A stretch of DNA of 64,000 nt from Nocardia sp. CY41 (GCF_009829325.1 NZ_VUOS01000030.1:1-64000); one strand, 5' to 3'; numbered from the stretch's first letter, positions 7,411-16,571 are shown. Numbers and translations are program-made. Notes: generated from the letters alone by a model not told the origin.

Positions 7411-9084
7411 TCAGGCCCGTTTCGCGGCCAGCGCCCGCCCGGCCGCCCGGCCGGAGAAGATGCACCCGCCGAGGAAGGTGCCCTCCAGCGCGTTGTATCC
7501 GTGCACACCGCCGCCACCGAAACCGGCGACCTCACCCGCGGCGTACAAGCCCGGGAACGGCGTGCCGTCCGGCCGGATCACTTGGGAGTTGAGGTCGGTC
7601 TGCAAGCCGCCCAGGGTCTTACGGGTGAGGATGTTGAGCCGCACGGCGATGAGCGGGCCCGCGTCCGGGTCGAGGATCCGGTGCGGTTTGGCGACCCGGC
7701 CCGCCTTGTCGCCGAAATACCGGCGCGCGTTGTCGATCGCCATCAGCTGGCTGTCCTTGCTGTACTTGTTCGCGAGTTCCCGGTCGCGCGCGACGATCTG
7801 GCGTTCCAGATCGTCGTAGTCCAGCTCGGGCCCGCGCGCGATCTTGTTCATGCCCGCGACGAGTTCCCGCAGCGTATCCGCCACCACGAAATCGACACCG
7901 TGCTGTTTGAACGCCTCGACCGGCCCCGGCGCGCCCTTGGCGACGCGGCTTTTCAGGGTGAGTTTGAGGTCCTTGCCGGTGATGTCCGGGTTCTGCTCGG
8001 AGCCCGACAGCGCGAACTCCTTCTCGATGATCGACTGCGTGAGCACGAACCAGGAGTAGTCGTAGCCGGTCTTCAGGATCTCCTTCATCGTCGTGTTGGT
8101 GTCGAATCCGGGGAAACACGGCGCGGGCAGGCGTTTTCCGTTCGCGTCGAACCACATCGAGGACGGCCCGGGGATGATCCGGATGGCATGGTCGGGCCAG
8201 ATCGGATCCCAGTTGACGATGCCCTCGGTGTAGTGCCACATGCGGTCCCGGTTGACGATGGCGCCGCCCGCGGCCTCGGTGATGGCGAGCATCCGGCCGT
8301 CGACGTGCGCGGGCACGCCGGAGATCATGGTCTGCGGGCACGGACCGAGCCGCTCCGTCGGCCAATTGCGCCGGATCAGGTCGTGGTTGTGGCCGATGCC
8401 GCCGGAAGCCACGATCACGGCTTCGGCGCGATACTCGAACTCGCCGACGACGGTCCGCGACGAGGCGCGTCCGCGGTCGAGGTCGGTCTCCTCGAGCACG
8501 ACGCCGCGCACGCCGACCACCGCGTCGTCCTCCACGATCAGTTCGTCCACCCGGTGGCGGAACCCGAAACGGACCGATCCGCGCCGTTCGGCCTCGAGAA
8601 CCGGCTCGGCGAAGACCCGGACCACCTCCGGGCCGGTGCCCCAGGTGAGGTGGAAGCGCGGCACCGAGTTGCCGTGTCCGTCGGCGCGGTCGCCGCCGCG
8701 CTCGGCCCATCCGACCAGCGGCGTCACCCGCAAGCCGAGCTCGCGCAGGTACTCGCGCTTCTCGGTGGCCGCGAACCGCACATACGCCTGCGCCCACTGC
8801 CGGGCCCATTTGTCCTCGTCGTCGCGGTCGAACCCGGCGGAGCCGAGCCAGTCCTGCAGGGCCAGATCGTAGGAGTCCTTGATGCCCAGGCGTCGCTGCT
8901 CCGGGCTGTCGACGAAGAAGAGGCCGCCCAGCGACCAGAACGCCTGGCCGCCCAAATTGTTGCGGTTCTCCTGGTCCAGTACGTGCACGGTGCGGCCGGC
9001 CTTGACCAGTTCGTGCGTGGCGACCAGGCCGGCCAGCCCGGCGCCGACGACGAGGACGTCCGCCTCGGGGCTGCTGTGGGACAT
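7411..9084 (-). CDS. FAD-binding dehydrogenase (KsdD / fumarate-reductase-like family)
   Basis: A 557-residue flavoprotein with the dinucleotide motif VVGAGLAGLVA near residue 13, a GGLFF/flavin-contact region and the C-terminal GEVAGFGGGGVHGYNALEGTFLGG signature. It belongs to the family of M. tuberculosis Rv0785, distantly related to 3-ketosteroid delta-1-dehydrogenases. I chose ATG 9084 because GAAGG lies 6 bases before it. The ATG at 9090 directly abuts that site. The gene overlaps the end of the upstream TetR gene, so the two are co-transcribed and probably autoregulated. The substrate (steroid or other) is not determined. Confidence 0.88.
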   Translation of the reverse strand: MSHSSPEADVLVVGAGLAGLVATHELVKAGRTVHVLDQENRNNLGGQAFWSLGGLFFVDSPEQRRLGIKDSYDLALQDWLGSAGFDRDDEDKWARQWAQAYVRFAATEKREYLRELGLRVTPLVGWAERGGDRADGHGNSVPRFHLTWGTGPEVVRVFAEPVLEAERRGSVRFGFRHRVDELIVEDDAVVGVRGVVLEETDLDRGRASSRTVVGEFEYRAEAVIVASGGIGHNHDLIRRNWPTERLGPCPQTMISGVPAHVDGRMLAITEAAGGAIVNRDRMWHYTEGIVNWDPIWPDHAIRIIPGPSSMWFDANGKRLPAPCFPGFDTNTTMKEILKTGYDYSWFVLTQSIIEKEFALSGSEQNPDITGKDLKLTLKSRVAKGAPGPVEAFKQHGVDFVVADTLRELVAGMNKIARGPELDYDDLERQIVARDRELANKYSKDSQLMAIDNARRYFGDKAGRVAKPHRILDPDAGPLIAVRLNILTRKTLGGLQTDLNSQVIRPDGTPFPGLYAAGEVAGFGGGGVHGYNALEGTFLGGCIFSGRAAGRALAAKRA

Positions 9085-9086
9085 GT

Positions 9087-9725
9087 TCATCCTTCGGTTG
9101 CGGTGCTGTAGGCCAGCACGACGTGGTGGAAGAGTTCGGTGCGGCGCTCGCGCACGGCGTGGCTGTCCGGCTCCATGAGGACCTGCACGCTGGTGCCGTC
9201 GTGGACGGCGATGAGTGCTTGGCCGAACGCCTCCGGGTCCGGCACGGTGCGGCCGCCGCGCGCGAGCGCCGCGACGATGGTGGGCATGAGCGCCGCGACG
9301 ATGGCCTCCTCGCGGGCGGCCATCACCCGGCGCAGCGCGGGGGTGCGCAGCGCGTGTGCGGTGAATTCGGCGGTGATCCGGTACCAGCCCTCGTCGACCG
9401 GGACCGCCCGTTCCAGTCGCCGGACCGCGCTGCGCACGTCATCGGCGCCGTCGGCCGCGATCTCGTCGAGGATGGCGCTCGCCTGGGTGAGCATCGCCGT
9501 CGAACGCTGCTCCCACATGGCCAGGAACAGCTCGTCCAGTGAGCTGAAGTTCGAGTAGAACGCCCCGCGGGTGAATCCGGCGCGCTCGCACACCCGCTCC
9601 ACGGTGGCGCGCCCGAAGCCTTCTTCGGCGAACGCCTCGTAGGCGGCGGTCAGCAACCGGTTCCTCGTCTCGGCGCGACGGCGGGTGACCCGGACGGGCG
9701 CGGCCTGCGCGGCATCGTATGCCAT
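9087..9725 (-). CDS. TetR-family transcriptional regulator
   Basis: A 212-residue TetR regulator. The HTH occupies about residues 15-65 (VERVCERAGFTRGAFYSNF) and is followed by an all-helical ligand domain. ATG 9725 has GAGGAGG 6 bases before it. The stop overlaps the start of the FAD dehydrogenase. Two related inverted repeats lie just upstream at 9760-9775 and 9777-9792, suggesting autoregulation of the two-gene operon, and possible control of the divergent alcohol dehydrogenase at 9905. Confidence 0.92.
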   Translation of the reverse strand: MAYDAAQAAPVRVTRRRAETRNRLLTAAYEAFAEEGFGRATVERVCERAGFTRGAFYSNFSSLDELFLAMWEQRSTAMLTQASAILDEIAADGADDVRSAVRRLERAVPVDEGWYRITAEFTAHALRTPALRRVMAAREEAIVAALMPTIVAALARGGRTVPDPEAFGQALIAVHDGTSVQVLMEPDSHAVRERRTELFHHVVLAYSTATEG

Positions 9726-9759
9726 GGGGCGCCTCCTCGATGTGGCCTCGACCATTTCG

Positions 9760-9792
9760 GATACAGAAATGTACTCGATACAGAAACGTATC
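9760..9792. promoter_or_regulatory. Tandem TetR operator-like repeats
   Basis: There are two copies of the same 16-mer with 17-bp periodicity. GATACAGAAATGTACT is at 9760-9775, and GATACAGAAACGTATC (arms GATAC/GTATC perfect) is at 9777-9792. They are 35-67 bases upstream of the TetR start and about 112 bases before the divergent dehydrogenase. Repeated palindromes in a TetR promoter are typical of operators for that protein. Confidence 0.65.
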
Positions 9793-9904
9793 AGAACGCG
9801 GTGCGCGGTGTGGCCGAATTCGCCGAGTAGGGTGATCCCGGCACACCCGACGCGATCGGGATGCCCGATGCGTGTCGATCCGATCGGTGCGAGGTGATCC
9901 GACG

Positions 9905-10939
9905 ATGAGCGAGATCCGCGGCGGTGGTAGTTCGATGCGGTGCTGGCGGGTGCGCAGGCCGGGCCCGATCGATGGCGGTCCGCTGGACCCGGAGCGCGCG
10001 CCGGTCCCGGAGCCCGCTCCGGGCGAGTTGACCGTGCGCGTCCTCGCGTGCGGGGTGTGCCGGACCGACTTGCACGTGGCCGAAGGCGACCTTCCGGTGC
10101 GTCGCACCGGGGTGGTGCCGGGGCACGAGGTCGTCGGCGAGGTCGTCGCGATCGGCCAGGGTGCGGAGGTGGCAGGTTTCGGCGTAGGGGACCGGGTGGG
10201 CGTCGCCTGGCTCCGGCACACCTGCGGGCAGTGCAAGTTCTGCCTGCGCGGAGCGGAGAACCTCTGCCCGTACTCCGCCTACACCGGCTGGGACGCCGAC
10301 GGCGGCTATGCCGAATTCGCCTGCGTCCCAGCGGCATACGCGCTGCGCCTGCCCGCCGGTTACACCGATGCCGACACCGCTCCGCTGCTGTGCGCGGGCA
10401 TCATCGGGTACCGGGCGCTGCTGCGGGCTTCCGTGCCGTCGGGCGGGCGGCTGGGAATCTACGGCTTCGGCGGCAGCGCCCACATCGCCGCCCAGGTAGC
10501 CGCCGCCCGCGGAGCGGAAGTCCACGTGATGACCCGGGACCCGGCGGCGCGCGAACTCGCGACCGCGCTCGGAGCCGCCTCGGTGCAGGGCGCGGCGGAT
10601 CCCCCTCCGGTACTGCTGGATTCGGCGATTCTGTTCGCGCCGGTCGGTGACCTCGTGCCGCCCGCCCTGGCGGCACTCGATCGCGGCGGAATCCTGGCGC
10701 TCGCCGGTATCCATCTGAGCGACATTCCCGCGTTGAACTACCAGCGGCACCTGTTCCAGGAGCGGGAGATTCGCTCGGTGACCGCCAATACCCGCGCGGA
10801 CGCCCGCGAATTCCTGGCTTTCGCAGGGGAACACCGGATACATCTGACCACGCACGGGTATTCCCTGGACATGGCCGATCGAGCGCTGGCGGATCTGGCG
10901 CACGGACGATTTGCCGGTGCGGCGGTTCTGCTGCCTTAG
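9905..10939 (+). CDS. Zinc-binding alcohol dehydrogenase family protein
   Basis: A 344-residue medium-chain dehydrogenase. It has catalytic-zinc ligands in CGVCRTD and GHEVVGEV, and structural-zinc cysteines in CGQCKFCLRGAENLC. A Rossmann nucleotide site (IYGFGGSAHIAAQ) lies near residue 170. It resembles the AdhA-type zinc alcohol dehydrogenases of mycobacteria. The start ATG at 9905 is preceded by GAGGTGAT. It is divergent from the TetR/FAD operon, and the tandem operator between them could affect both. Likely role: oxidation of an alcohol or reduction of an aldehyde. Confidence 0.9.
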   Translation: MSEIRGGGSSMRCWRVRRPGPIDGGPLDPERAPVPEPAPGELTVRVLACGVCRTDLHVAEGDLPVRRTGVVPGHEVVGEVVAIGQGAEVAGFGVGDRVGVAWLRHTCGQCKFCLRGAENLCPYSAYTGWDADGGYAEFACVPAAYALRLPAGYTDADTAPLLCAGIIGYRALLRASVPSGGRLGIYGFGGSAHIAAQVAAARGAEVHVMTRDPAARELATALGAASVQGAADPPPVLLDSAILFAPVGDLVPPALAALDRGGILALAGIHLSDIPALNYQRHLFQEREIRSVTANTRADAREFLAFAGEHRIHLTTHGYSLDMADRALADLAHGRFAGAAVLLP

Positions 10940-10982
10940 AACACGATTCGGCGCTGAGTCCGTATCGGTCGGGTGGAGTTGC

Positions 10983-11011
10983 TTGACGGTCCTCGGAGCC
11001 GTTCTTACCTT
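10983..11011 (+). promoter_or_regulatory. Candidate promoter for cutinase gene
   Basis: TTGACG (10983-10988) is followed 17 bases later by TACCTT (11006-11011). The -35 match is good and the -10 match is partial. It lies about 75 bases upstream of the cutinase start in a 146-bp gap with no other feature. Confidence 0.35.
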
Positions 11012-11085
11012 CGCGGATATAGCCGAGAATTGTCACTGACAAGTGTCGCTCGGCTGTCTCACAACGGCGTGAGTAGGTGAGTACG

Positions 11086-11742
11086 ATGGCCAACCGGAAG
11101 GTAATTCACTTCGAAAAGTGGCGTGTAGTAAGGGCATTCGCCGTGCTACTGCTCGTCGCGGGATTCGGGGCGGCGACGGGGTTGAACGCATGGGCGACGT
11201 CCTGTGCGGCAGTCGACGTCGTCGTCGCCAGAGGCACCCATGAACCCGGGTATCTGGGTTCGGTGGTGGGCGATCCGCTGTACGACGCGCTGTGGCAGGC
11301 GCTTCCGGTCGATTCGCAGGCCTATCGGGTGGACTATCCGGCCGATCTGCTCGATCCGTCCTCGATCAGCCGCGGCACCCAGGACATGACCGCGCATGTG
11401 CTGTGGCAAGCGGCGAGGTGCCCGGACCAGCGGTTCATCCTGGTCGGCTTCTCGCAGGGAGCCATCGTGACGCACGGGGTGCTCGGCACCGGCATCGTGA
11501 CCTCGCTCGGTGGCATGCACACCTTGCCCCCGGATCTGTCCTCCCGGGTGGCCGCGGTGCTGTTGTTCGGTGACCCGATCCGGCTGATCGGCTGGAGCGT
11601 GCCGGACCAATACGCCTGGCGAACCGGAAACTACTGTGCGAGCGGCGATCCCGTCTGCGAGGCGGGCATCCGGCCGGCCGCGCACACGGACTACCGGTGG
11701 GCCATGTGGCCCGCGGTGGAATTCACGGTGAACCGGGTGTGA
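11086..11742 (+). CDS. Secreted cutinase-family serine esterase
   Basis: A 218-residue alpha/beta hydrolase of the cutinase family. The N-terminus carries a basic region and hydrophobic signal segment (AVLLLVAGFGAATGL), with likely cleavage near WATS. The nucleophile serine is in GFSQGA. The later DPVC and HTDYRW segments supply the catalytic Asp and His, and four cysteines match the usual two disulfides. In mycobacteria and nocardiae this family (Cut/Culp) hydrolyses esters and phospholipids. ATG 11086 is favoured (AGG 8 bases upstream); GTG 11077 is possible. A strong hairpin follows. Confidence 0.92.
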   Translation: MANRKVIHFEKWRVVRAFAVLLLVAGFGAATGLNAWATSCAAVDVVVARGTHEPGYLGSVVGDPLYDALWQALPVDSQAYRVDYPADLLDPSSISRGTQDMTAHVLWQAARCPDQRFILVGFSQGAIVTHGVLGTGIVTSLGGMHTLPPDLSSRVAAVLLFGDPIRLIGWSVPDQYAWRTGNYCASGDPVCEAGIRPAAHTDYRWAMWPAVEFTVNRV

Positions 11743-11761
11743 GGTCGCGAGACCGGGGACC

Positions 11762-11795
11762 CCAGGGGTGGGCCGACAGCTCGGCCCACCCCTGG
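11762..11795. terminator. Bidirectional terminator between cutinase and acrA1-like genes
   Basis: This is a perfect 15-bp stem (CCAGGGGTGGGCCGA / TCGGCCCACCCCTGG) with a 4-base loop, located between two convergent genes that end at 11742 and 11806. It can serve both strands. Confidence 0.85.
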
Positions 11796-11805
11796 TCGTG
11801 CGTAG

Positions 11806-13836
11806 CTACCACTGCAAGCCGGGGACGACCCGGGCGAGGCGCGCCGCGGGCGTGGGCAGCGCCATGAGCGGCATGATCACCGGGGCCAGGGCGGACAACG
11901 GGCCGCCGCCCGCTGCCGGAGCCGGGGCGGGCGACGAATCGGCCGGACGACGGTCCGAGTCACCCCGCGCCGCCTGCGACTCCCCGAACAACCGGAAGCC
12001 CTGGTGCATGATCTGACGCTTCACCGACGGCATCAGCAACTCCACCGCCTGGGCGAAGGTGCCGACCGGCGTGTCGATGCGATGCGGCCGGTCCTCGAGC
12101 GCGCGCACCACGATCGCGGCGGCCTGCTCCGGATCCGGCACCGGAAGCGAGCGGTACAGGTCGGTCGGGGCGATCATCGGGGTCCGCACCAGCGGCATCC
12201 GCACCGAGGTGAAGGTGATTCCGGCATCCCGGTTCTCCACCGCCGCGATCTCGCTGAAGTTGTCCAGCGCCGACTTGCTGGCCACATACGCCGCGAACCT
12301 GGGCACCTTCGTCTGCACCGCGATCGAGGAGATGTTGACCACGTGCCCGAAGCGGCGCGCCCGCATCGACGGCAGCAATCCGAGGATGAGGCGCACGGCG
12401 CCGAAGTAGTTCACCGCCATGGTGCGCTCGAAATCGTGCATGCGATCGGTGGAGTTGAGCACCGAGCGGCGGATCGAACGGCCGGCGTTGTTCACCAGGT
12501 AGTCGACGCGGCCGTGGTCGTCGAGGACGCACTGCACGAGCTTCTCGACCGCTTCGGAATCGGTGATGTCGCACGGATAGGTGTGCGCGACACCGCCTTC
12601 CGCGCGCACTGCTTCGGCGGCGGCCGCCAGGTCGTCGTGACCGCGGGCCACCATCAGAACCGTGGCGCCGCGCCGGGCGACGGCGTGCGCGGTGGCCAGC
12701 CCGATCCCGGAGGACGCTCCGGTGATCAGCACGACCCGGCCGGCGAGCGGATCGCCGGTGACGGACACGCGTCCGCGCTGCGGGTCGAGGTGGTCGCGCC
12801 AGTACTGCCACAGCCGCTCGGCGTAGCTGTCGAACGACGGCACGGTCAGGCCGGTGCCGCGCAGCTGGGCGCGGGTGGAGTCGCTGATGAACTCCGCGGA
12901 GAACGAGGTGTGCGGGGCGACCTCGGCCGGGATGCCCACCTGTTCGAGCAGGAAATCGCGCACGGACGTGACACCGGGCAGCTGCGCGAGGCCGCTGAGC
13001 GCGAGCCCGCTGCCGGGCACGGTGCCCACGCCGGTCGGTGCGCCCGCCGCGGCGGCGAGCGCGCGGTACACCTCGCCGAACGGCTGCGGCTGCGGGTTGA
13101 CCAGGTGGAAGGTGCGTCCGTTCAGGCCGGGCCGACGGATCAGTTCCACCATGGCGGCCGAAACATAGTCGACCGGAACGATATTCGTCGCGCCGAGATC
13201 GGGCAGCGGCAAGGGCAGATCGGACGGCAGCGCGGCGAGCTTCGCGATCGCACCGAAGAAGTAGTAAGGCCCGTCGACCTTGTCCATCTCGCCGGTGCGG
13301 GAATCGCCCACGATGATCGCGGGCCGATACACCCGCCAGCGCACGCCGCGCGACTCGCGGACGAGCTTCTCGGCGGCGAACTTGGTGCGGTGATACGGCG
13401 AGGTCAGCCGCTGCCCGAGGTCGAAGTCCTCCTCGAAGAACTTGCCTTTGTGGTCGCCCGCCACCGCCACAGAGGAGACGTGGTGCAGCACCGCGCCGAC
13501 CTCGCGGGCCAAGGCCAGCACCGAGCGGGTGCCGCTGACGTTCGCCGCGTGCGCGGTGTCCTCGTCGGCCGTCATGTCGTAGACGGCGCCCAGATGGACG
13601 ATGTGGTCGGCCTGCGGCGCCTCGCACGCCAGCCCGAGGCCCTCCGCGGTGAGATCGCCGATCAGCGCGAACACCCGTTCGGCGCCGCGCCAGCCCGCCG
13701 CGATGTCGGTGAATTTCGCCAGCGACGTCTCCCGCACCAGCACGTGGACGATCGCGTCGGCGTCGCGATCCAGCAGATCCTGCACGACCCGCCTGCCCAA
13801 GAATCCGGTTCCGCCCGTCACGATGTAAGTGGCCAT
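11806..13836 (-). CDS. acrA1: AcrA1-like bifunctional SDR, fatty acyl-CoA reductase
   Basis: A 676-residue protein made of two SDR-type domains. The N-terminal extended SDR (GGTGFLG at residues 8-14, YHRTK active site) is of the NAD-binding-4 fatty acyl-CoA reductase type. The C-terminal classical SDR (GASSGIG near residue 365, NNAG, YVASK) would reduce the aldehyde. The layout and length match M. tuberculosis Rv3391 AcrA1 and the Marinobacter long reductase, which turn acyl-CoA into fatty alcohol for wax esters. The tail after residue 620 is low-complexity Pro/Ala-rich. ATG 13836 has CAGGAG 6 bases before it. Confidence 0.85.
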   Translation of the reverse strand: MATYIVTGGTGFLGRRVVQDLLDRDADAIVHVLVRETSLAKFTDIAAGWRGAERVFALIGDLTAEGLGLACEAPQADHIVHLGAVYDMTADEDTAHAANVSGTRSVLALAREVGAVLHHVSSVAVAGDHKGKFFEEDFDLGQRLTSPYHRTKFAAEKLVRESRGVRWRVYRPAIIVGDSRTGEMDKVDGPYYFFGAIAKLAALPSDLPLPLPDLGATNIVPVDYVSAAMVELIRRPGLNGRTFHLVNPQPQPFGEVYRALAAAAGAPTGVGTVPGSGLALSGLAQLPGVTSVRDFLLEQVGIPAEVAPHTSFSAEFISDSTRAQLRGTGLTVPSFDSYAERLWQYWRDHLDPQRGRVSVTGDPLAGRVVLITGASSGIGLATAHAVARRGATVLMVARGHDDLAAAAEAVRAEGGVAHTYPCDITDSEAVEKLVQCVLDDHGRVDYLVNNAGRSIRRSVLNSTDRMHDFERTMAVNYFGAVRLILGLLPSMRARRFGHVVNISSIAVQTKVPRFAAYVASKSALDNFSEIAAVENRDAGITFTSVRMPLVRTPMIAPTDLYRSLPVPDPEQAAAIVVRALEDRPHRIDTPVGTFAQAVELLMPSVKRQIMHQGFRLFGESQAARGDSDRRPADSSPAPAPAAGGGPLSALAPVIMPLMALPTPAARLARVVPGLQW

Positions 13837-14135
13837 CGCATACTCCTGCTGTTCACTCGAACCTGTTGTCGCACAAGTCATCCGGCATGCGGCAATGGAT
13901 GCGGACAGCGTGATTCGGCCCCCAGCGACAGACGTCGGGCCGAAAGTAGGAACACCTTCGTCCTGACTTATTACTGAACAGTAACCGACCTCGTACGGGC
14001 CCGGCAAGCGATCATGACCCGTTCGGCCTGTGGGGCTGGTCACCGTCTGTGCAGGTCAAACGGTATGTGTTACAAAGATTTCCAGTTACCCGCGTTCTGG
14101 TCGAGTGTCCAGCAACCTGGCAGCGTCCGGTCCGG
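13837..14135. other. Intergenic region upstream of acrA1-like gene
   Basis: This is 299 bases without a supported gene. The half next to the acrA1-like gene holds its ribosome site and a TTACTG-AA-CAGTAA inverted repeat. The half near 14044-14135 shows no clear hairpin or coding pattern. Confidence 0.6.
13971..13984. promoter_or_regulatory. Inverted repeat TTACTGAACAGTAA, operator-like
   Basis: Perfect 6-bp arms (TTACTG/CAGTAA) with a 2-base centre lie 135-148 bases upstream of the acrA1-like start. AT-rich short palindromes such as this in a GC-rich genome are typical TetR-family operators. No regulator gene is adjacent, so any control is from elsewhere. Confidence 0.45.
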
Positions 14136-15830
14136 CTACTTCTTCTCGACCCGGGCGGGCGGCGCTTGCAGCGGGGGCTTGTCGCGCAAGAACGTCTCGA
14201 AGGCGTCCAGGTCGGTCGGCCCCACCGCGGTATCGGCGCCCTCGGTGAAGACGGTGAATCCGTCGCCTCCCGAAGCCAGGAAGTTGTTGGTCGTCACTCG
14301 ATACGTGGCGACCGGATCGAGCGGCTGACCTGCGATGCGAACGCTGTCGGCGATCACCTTCGCGCCTGTCGGGGCGGTGTCGGAGTAGGCGTAGCCGATG
14401 CCCGCCGGTGACAGGATCGTCGGTTTGCCCGCGGTGGCGGTCCACTGCTGTTCCAGCAGGCGCAGGATCTGGCTGCCGGTCAGGGTGAGCGTGACGACCT
14501 GGTTGCCGAACGGTTGAACGGTGAACAGGTCGCCATAGGTGATCGGCCCCTGTTTCAGATCGGCGCGTACGCCGCCGGGGTTCATGAAGGCGGCGACGGC
14601 GGCGGCCGGGCCCGCGGTGACCGACAGCATGGAATCGGCGATCACGTCTCCCAGCGGTGAGGTGCCCGCCGGACCCGGGTCATGCGGCAGGGCGTTCGCG
14701 GTCGCACCGACGACACGGCCCGCGCGCGGCCGCGATTGCTCGGTGTAGAAGTCGATCAGCGCGGTCGTCGGGCCGTCCGGCGTCACCTCGCGGGTCACGA
14801 CGCGATTGACCGCGGACGCCTGCACGCCGTCACCGCCGAAACGCAGCGTGACGTCGGTGACGAGCCGTCCGTACGAGGACGCCTGGGTGACCACCTTGCC
14901 CGCGATGGTGCACACGTAGGGCTGATGGCTGTGCGCGGTGAACACCGCCCGGACGGCGGGGTCGATCCGCTCGGCCAGCCCCGTCACGTTCGGCGTGATG
15001 TTCGCGCATCCGTTGTAGTCCACCGGCGCGTGCCGCTCGGGCCGCTGGGAGCCGCCGTCGTGCACCAGCGCCACGATCGCCTCCGCGCCGGCCGCTTTCA
15101 GTTCCGGCACATAGCGGTTGATCGCGGCGGCTTCGTCGCCGAAGAGATAACCCCGGATGCCTTCGGGCAAGACGATATTCGCGGTGTCGGGCGTGACCGT
15201 GCCGACCACGCCGATCCGGTGCCCGCCCACCTCCAGCACTGCCCACGGGCGCAGCGCGGGCGGCGGGTTGCCCTGCGCGTCGGTGACGTTGGCCGCCAGA
15301 TAGGGGAACCTCGCGCCGGTGAACGGGGCGCCGGGCGAGCATCCGTCGTACGCGCACCCGCCCTGCTGCAGCCGGGCCAATTCCAGTACGCCGTCGTCGA
15401 ACTCGTGATTGCCGACCGCGGATGCGGCGACTCCGACATGGTTCAGGAAGGTGATCGTCGGCTCGTCATGGAAGAGGCTGGAGATCAACGGGCTGGCCCC
15501 GATGTCGTCCCCCGCCGCGAGCACGGCGCTGGACGGATAGGCGGCTTTCAGCCGCGCCAGATGAGTGGCCAGGTACGCGGCTCCACCCGCGTCGTATTTC
15601 GCGATCTTGCCGTTGGACCCGCCCGGCGGTTGCAGGTTTCCGTGCAGATCGTTGAAGCCGAACAGGTGTACCTCGTCCGGTTGCGCCGGACGCAGGTCGT
15701 CGGTCGAGACCAAGGGCACGATCCGGTCCGCGGTCGAGGAGTCGGGATCGGACGTCGTGCCGCAACCCCCCACCAGACCGACACCGACGAGACCGGCAAG
15801 AACCACGGCGATGCGACGGCGCGCTCTCAT
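14136..15830 (-). CDS. Lipoprotein bifunctional metallophosphatase/5'-nucleotidase
   Basis: A 564-residue secreted lipoprotein. The signal peptide ends in a lipobox (VGGC, Cys23). An N-terminal calcineurin-like metallophosphoesterase domain has the metal ligands FNDLHGN, GDDIG and GNHEFDDG plus later HDGG and HSHQ. A C-terminal 5'-nucleotidase substrate domain starts near residue 365 and includes NPGGVRADL and FGNQVV. It would dephosphorylate extracellular nucleotides to salvage nucleosides and phosphate. An unusual aspartate follows the conserved GD in GDDIG. The gene stands alone on the minus strand. Confidence 0.93.
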   Translation of the reverse strand: MRARRRIAVVLAGLVGVGLVGGCGTTSDPDSSTADRIVPLVSTDDLRPAQPDEVHLFGFNDLHGNLQPPGGSNGKIAKYDAGGAAYLATHLARLKAAYPSSAVLAAGDDIGASPLISSLFHDEPTITFLNHVGVAASAVGNHEFDDGVLELARLQQGGCAYDGCSPGAPFTGARFPYLAANVTDAQGNPPPALRPWAVLEVGGHRIGVVGTVTPDTANIVLPEGIRGYLFGDEAAAINRYVPELKAAGAEAIVALVHDGGSQRPERHAPVDYNGCANITPNVTGLAERIDPAVRAVFTAHSHQPYVCTIAGKVVTQASSYGRLVTDVTLRFGGDGVQASAVNRVVTREVTPDGPTTALIDFYTEQSRPRAGRVVGATANALPHDPGPAGTSPLGDVIADSMLSVTAGPAAAVAAFMNPGGVRADLKQGPITYGDLFTVQPFGNQVVTLTLTGSQILRLLEQQWTATAGKPTILSPAGIGYAYSDTAPTGAKVIADSVRIAGQPLDPVATYRVTTNNFLASGGDGFTVFTEGADTAVGPTDLDAFETFLRDKPPLQAPPARVEKK

Positions 15831-15914
15831 ACCACGACTGTCCCATGTCCGCGGCGTTCGCGCATGACGGTCGAAATATCGCGTGCCGCAGGCGAAGCGT
15901 GGTGATCGATCCGG

Positions 15915-16571
15915 CTATTGCGCGGCGCGGAATTCCTCGGCCAGTTCCTCGAAGACCGCGGTGTTCATCGCGAAGGCGCGCTTGCCTTCGTCGAGCACAC
16001 GGCGGCGCTCCAGATCGTCGAGCGGCAGCCGATCGAGCAGGCCGCGGTATTCCCGCTTGAAGGCGGCGGGGTTGCCGACGCCGTCGAAGACGTAGAAGCG
16101 GACGCCGTCGCCGCGATGCGGCAGATTCCATAGCTTCTCGGCGGTGCCGCGGATGACCTGTCCGCCGGAGAGGTCACCGAGGTAGCGGGTGTAGTGGTGG
16201 GCGATGTACCCGGCCGGCCAGTCGCGCGCGCACTCGTCGATGCGTTCGGCGTAGGCCGCGGTGGCGGGCAGCGGTTCCAGGCCGGCGCGCCAGTCCGGAC
16301 CGAGCAGATGCGCGAGATCGCGCTCGAGTTCGGCGGTGCGGGCGAGCTCGGGCCGGATGAACGGCCCGGCGACCGGGTCGCCGGACAGCGTTCCCCAGCG
16401 CTGTTCGAGCGCCCGGTAGATGAACCACAGCTGACCGGTGTAGCGGTGATAGGAGTCGACGCCGAGGGATCCGCCGAGCATCTCGCTCATGAAGCGGGAG
16501 TTCTCCGCCTCCGCATGCTGTTGCGCGGTGGCGCTGCGGATCTGCGTCGAGAACGGCACTGCTTCCGACAT
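15915..16571 (-). CDS. hmuO: Biliverdin-producing heme oxygenase
   Basis: A 218-residue all-helical heme oxygenase. The proximal haem ligand is His19 (AQQHAEAE), and the distal helix carries GDLSGGQ at 132-138 with the conserved Asp133. It is close in length to corynebacterial HmuO (215 residues). It cleaves host or environmental haem to biliverdin, CO and Fe2+ for iron acquisition. The start ATG is preceded by GAGGTGG. No haem-uptake genes are next to it, and no clear DtxR/IdeR box was recognised upstream. Confidence 0.93.
   Translation of the reverse strand: MSEAVPFSTQIRSATAQQHAEAENSRFMSEMLGGSLGVDSYHRYTGQLWFIYRALEQRWGTLSGDPVAGPFIRPELARTAELERDLAHLLGPDWRAGLEPLPATAAYAERIDECARDWPAGYIAHHYTRYLGDLSGGQVIRGTAEKLWNLPHRGDGVRFYVFDGVGNPAAFKREYRGLLDRLPLDDLERRRVLDEGKRAFAMNTAVFEELAEEFRAAQ

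Noticed and set aside
11960..13977. Long open frames in other frames of, and opposite, the AcrA1-like gene
   Set aside because: They are Arg/Gly/His-rich with no recognisable domain and lie wholly over a well-supported two-domain enzyme, which is typical of high-GC DNA.
15831..15914. IdeR/DtxR iron box near heme oxygenase
   Set aside because: No 19-bp TTAGG-type palindrome was seen either here or upstream of the heme oxygenase start.
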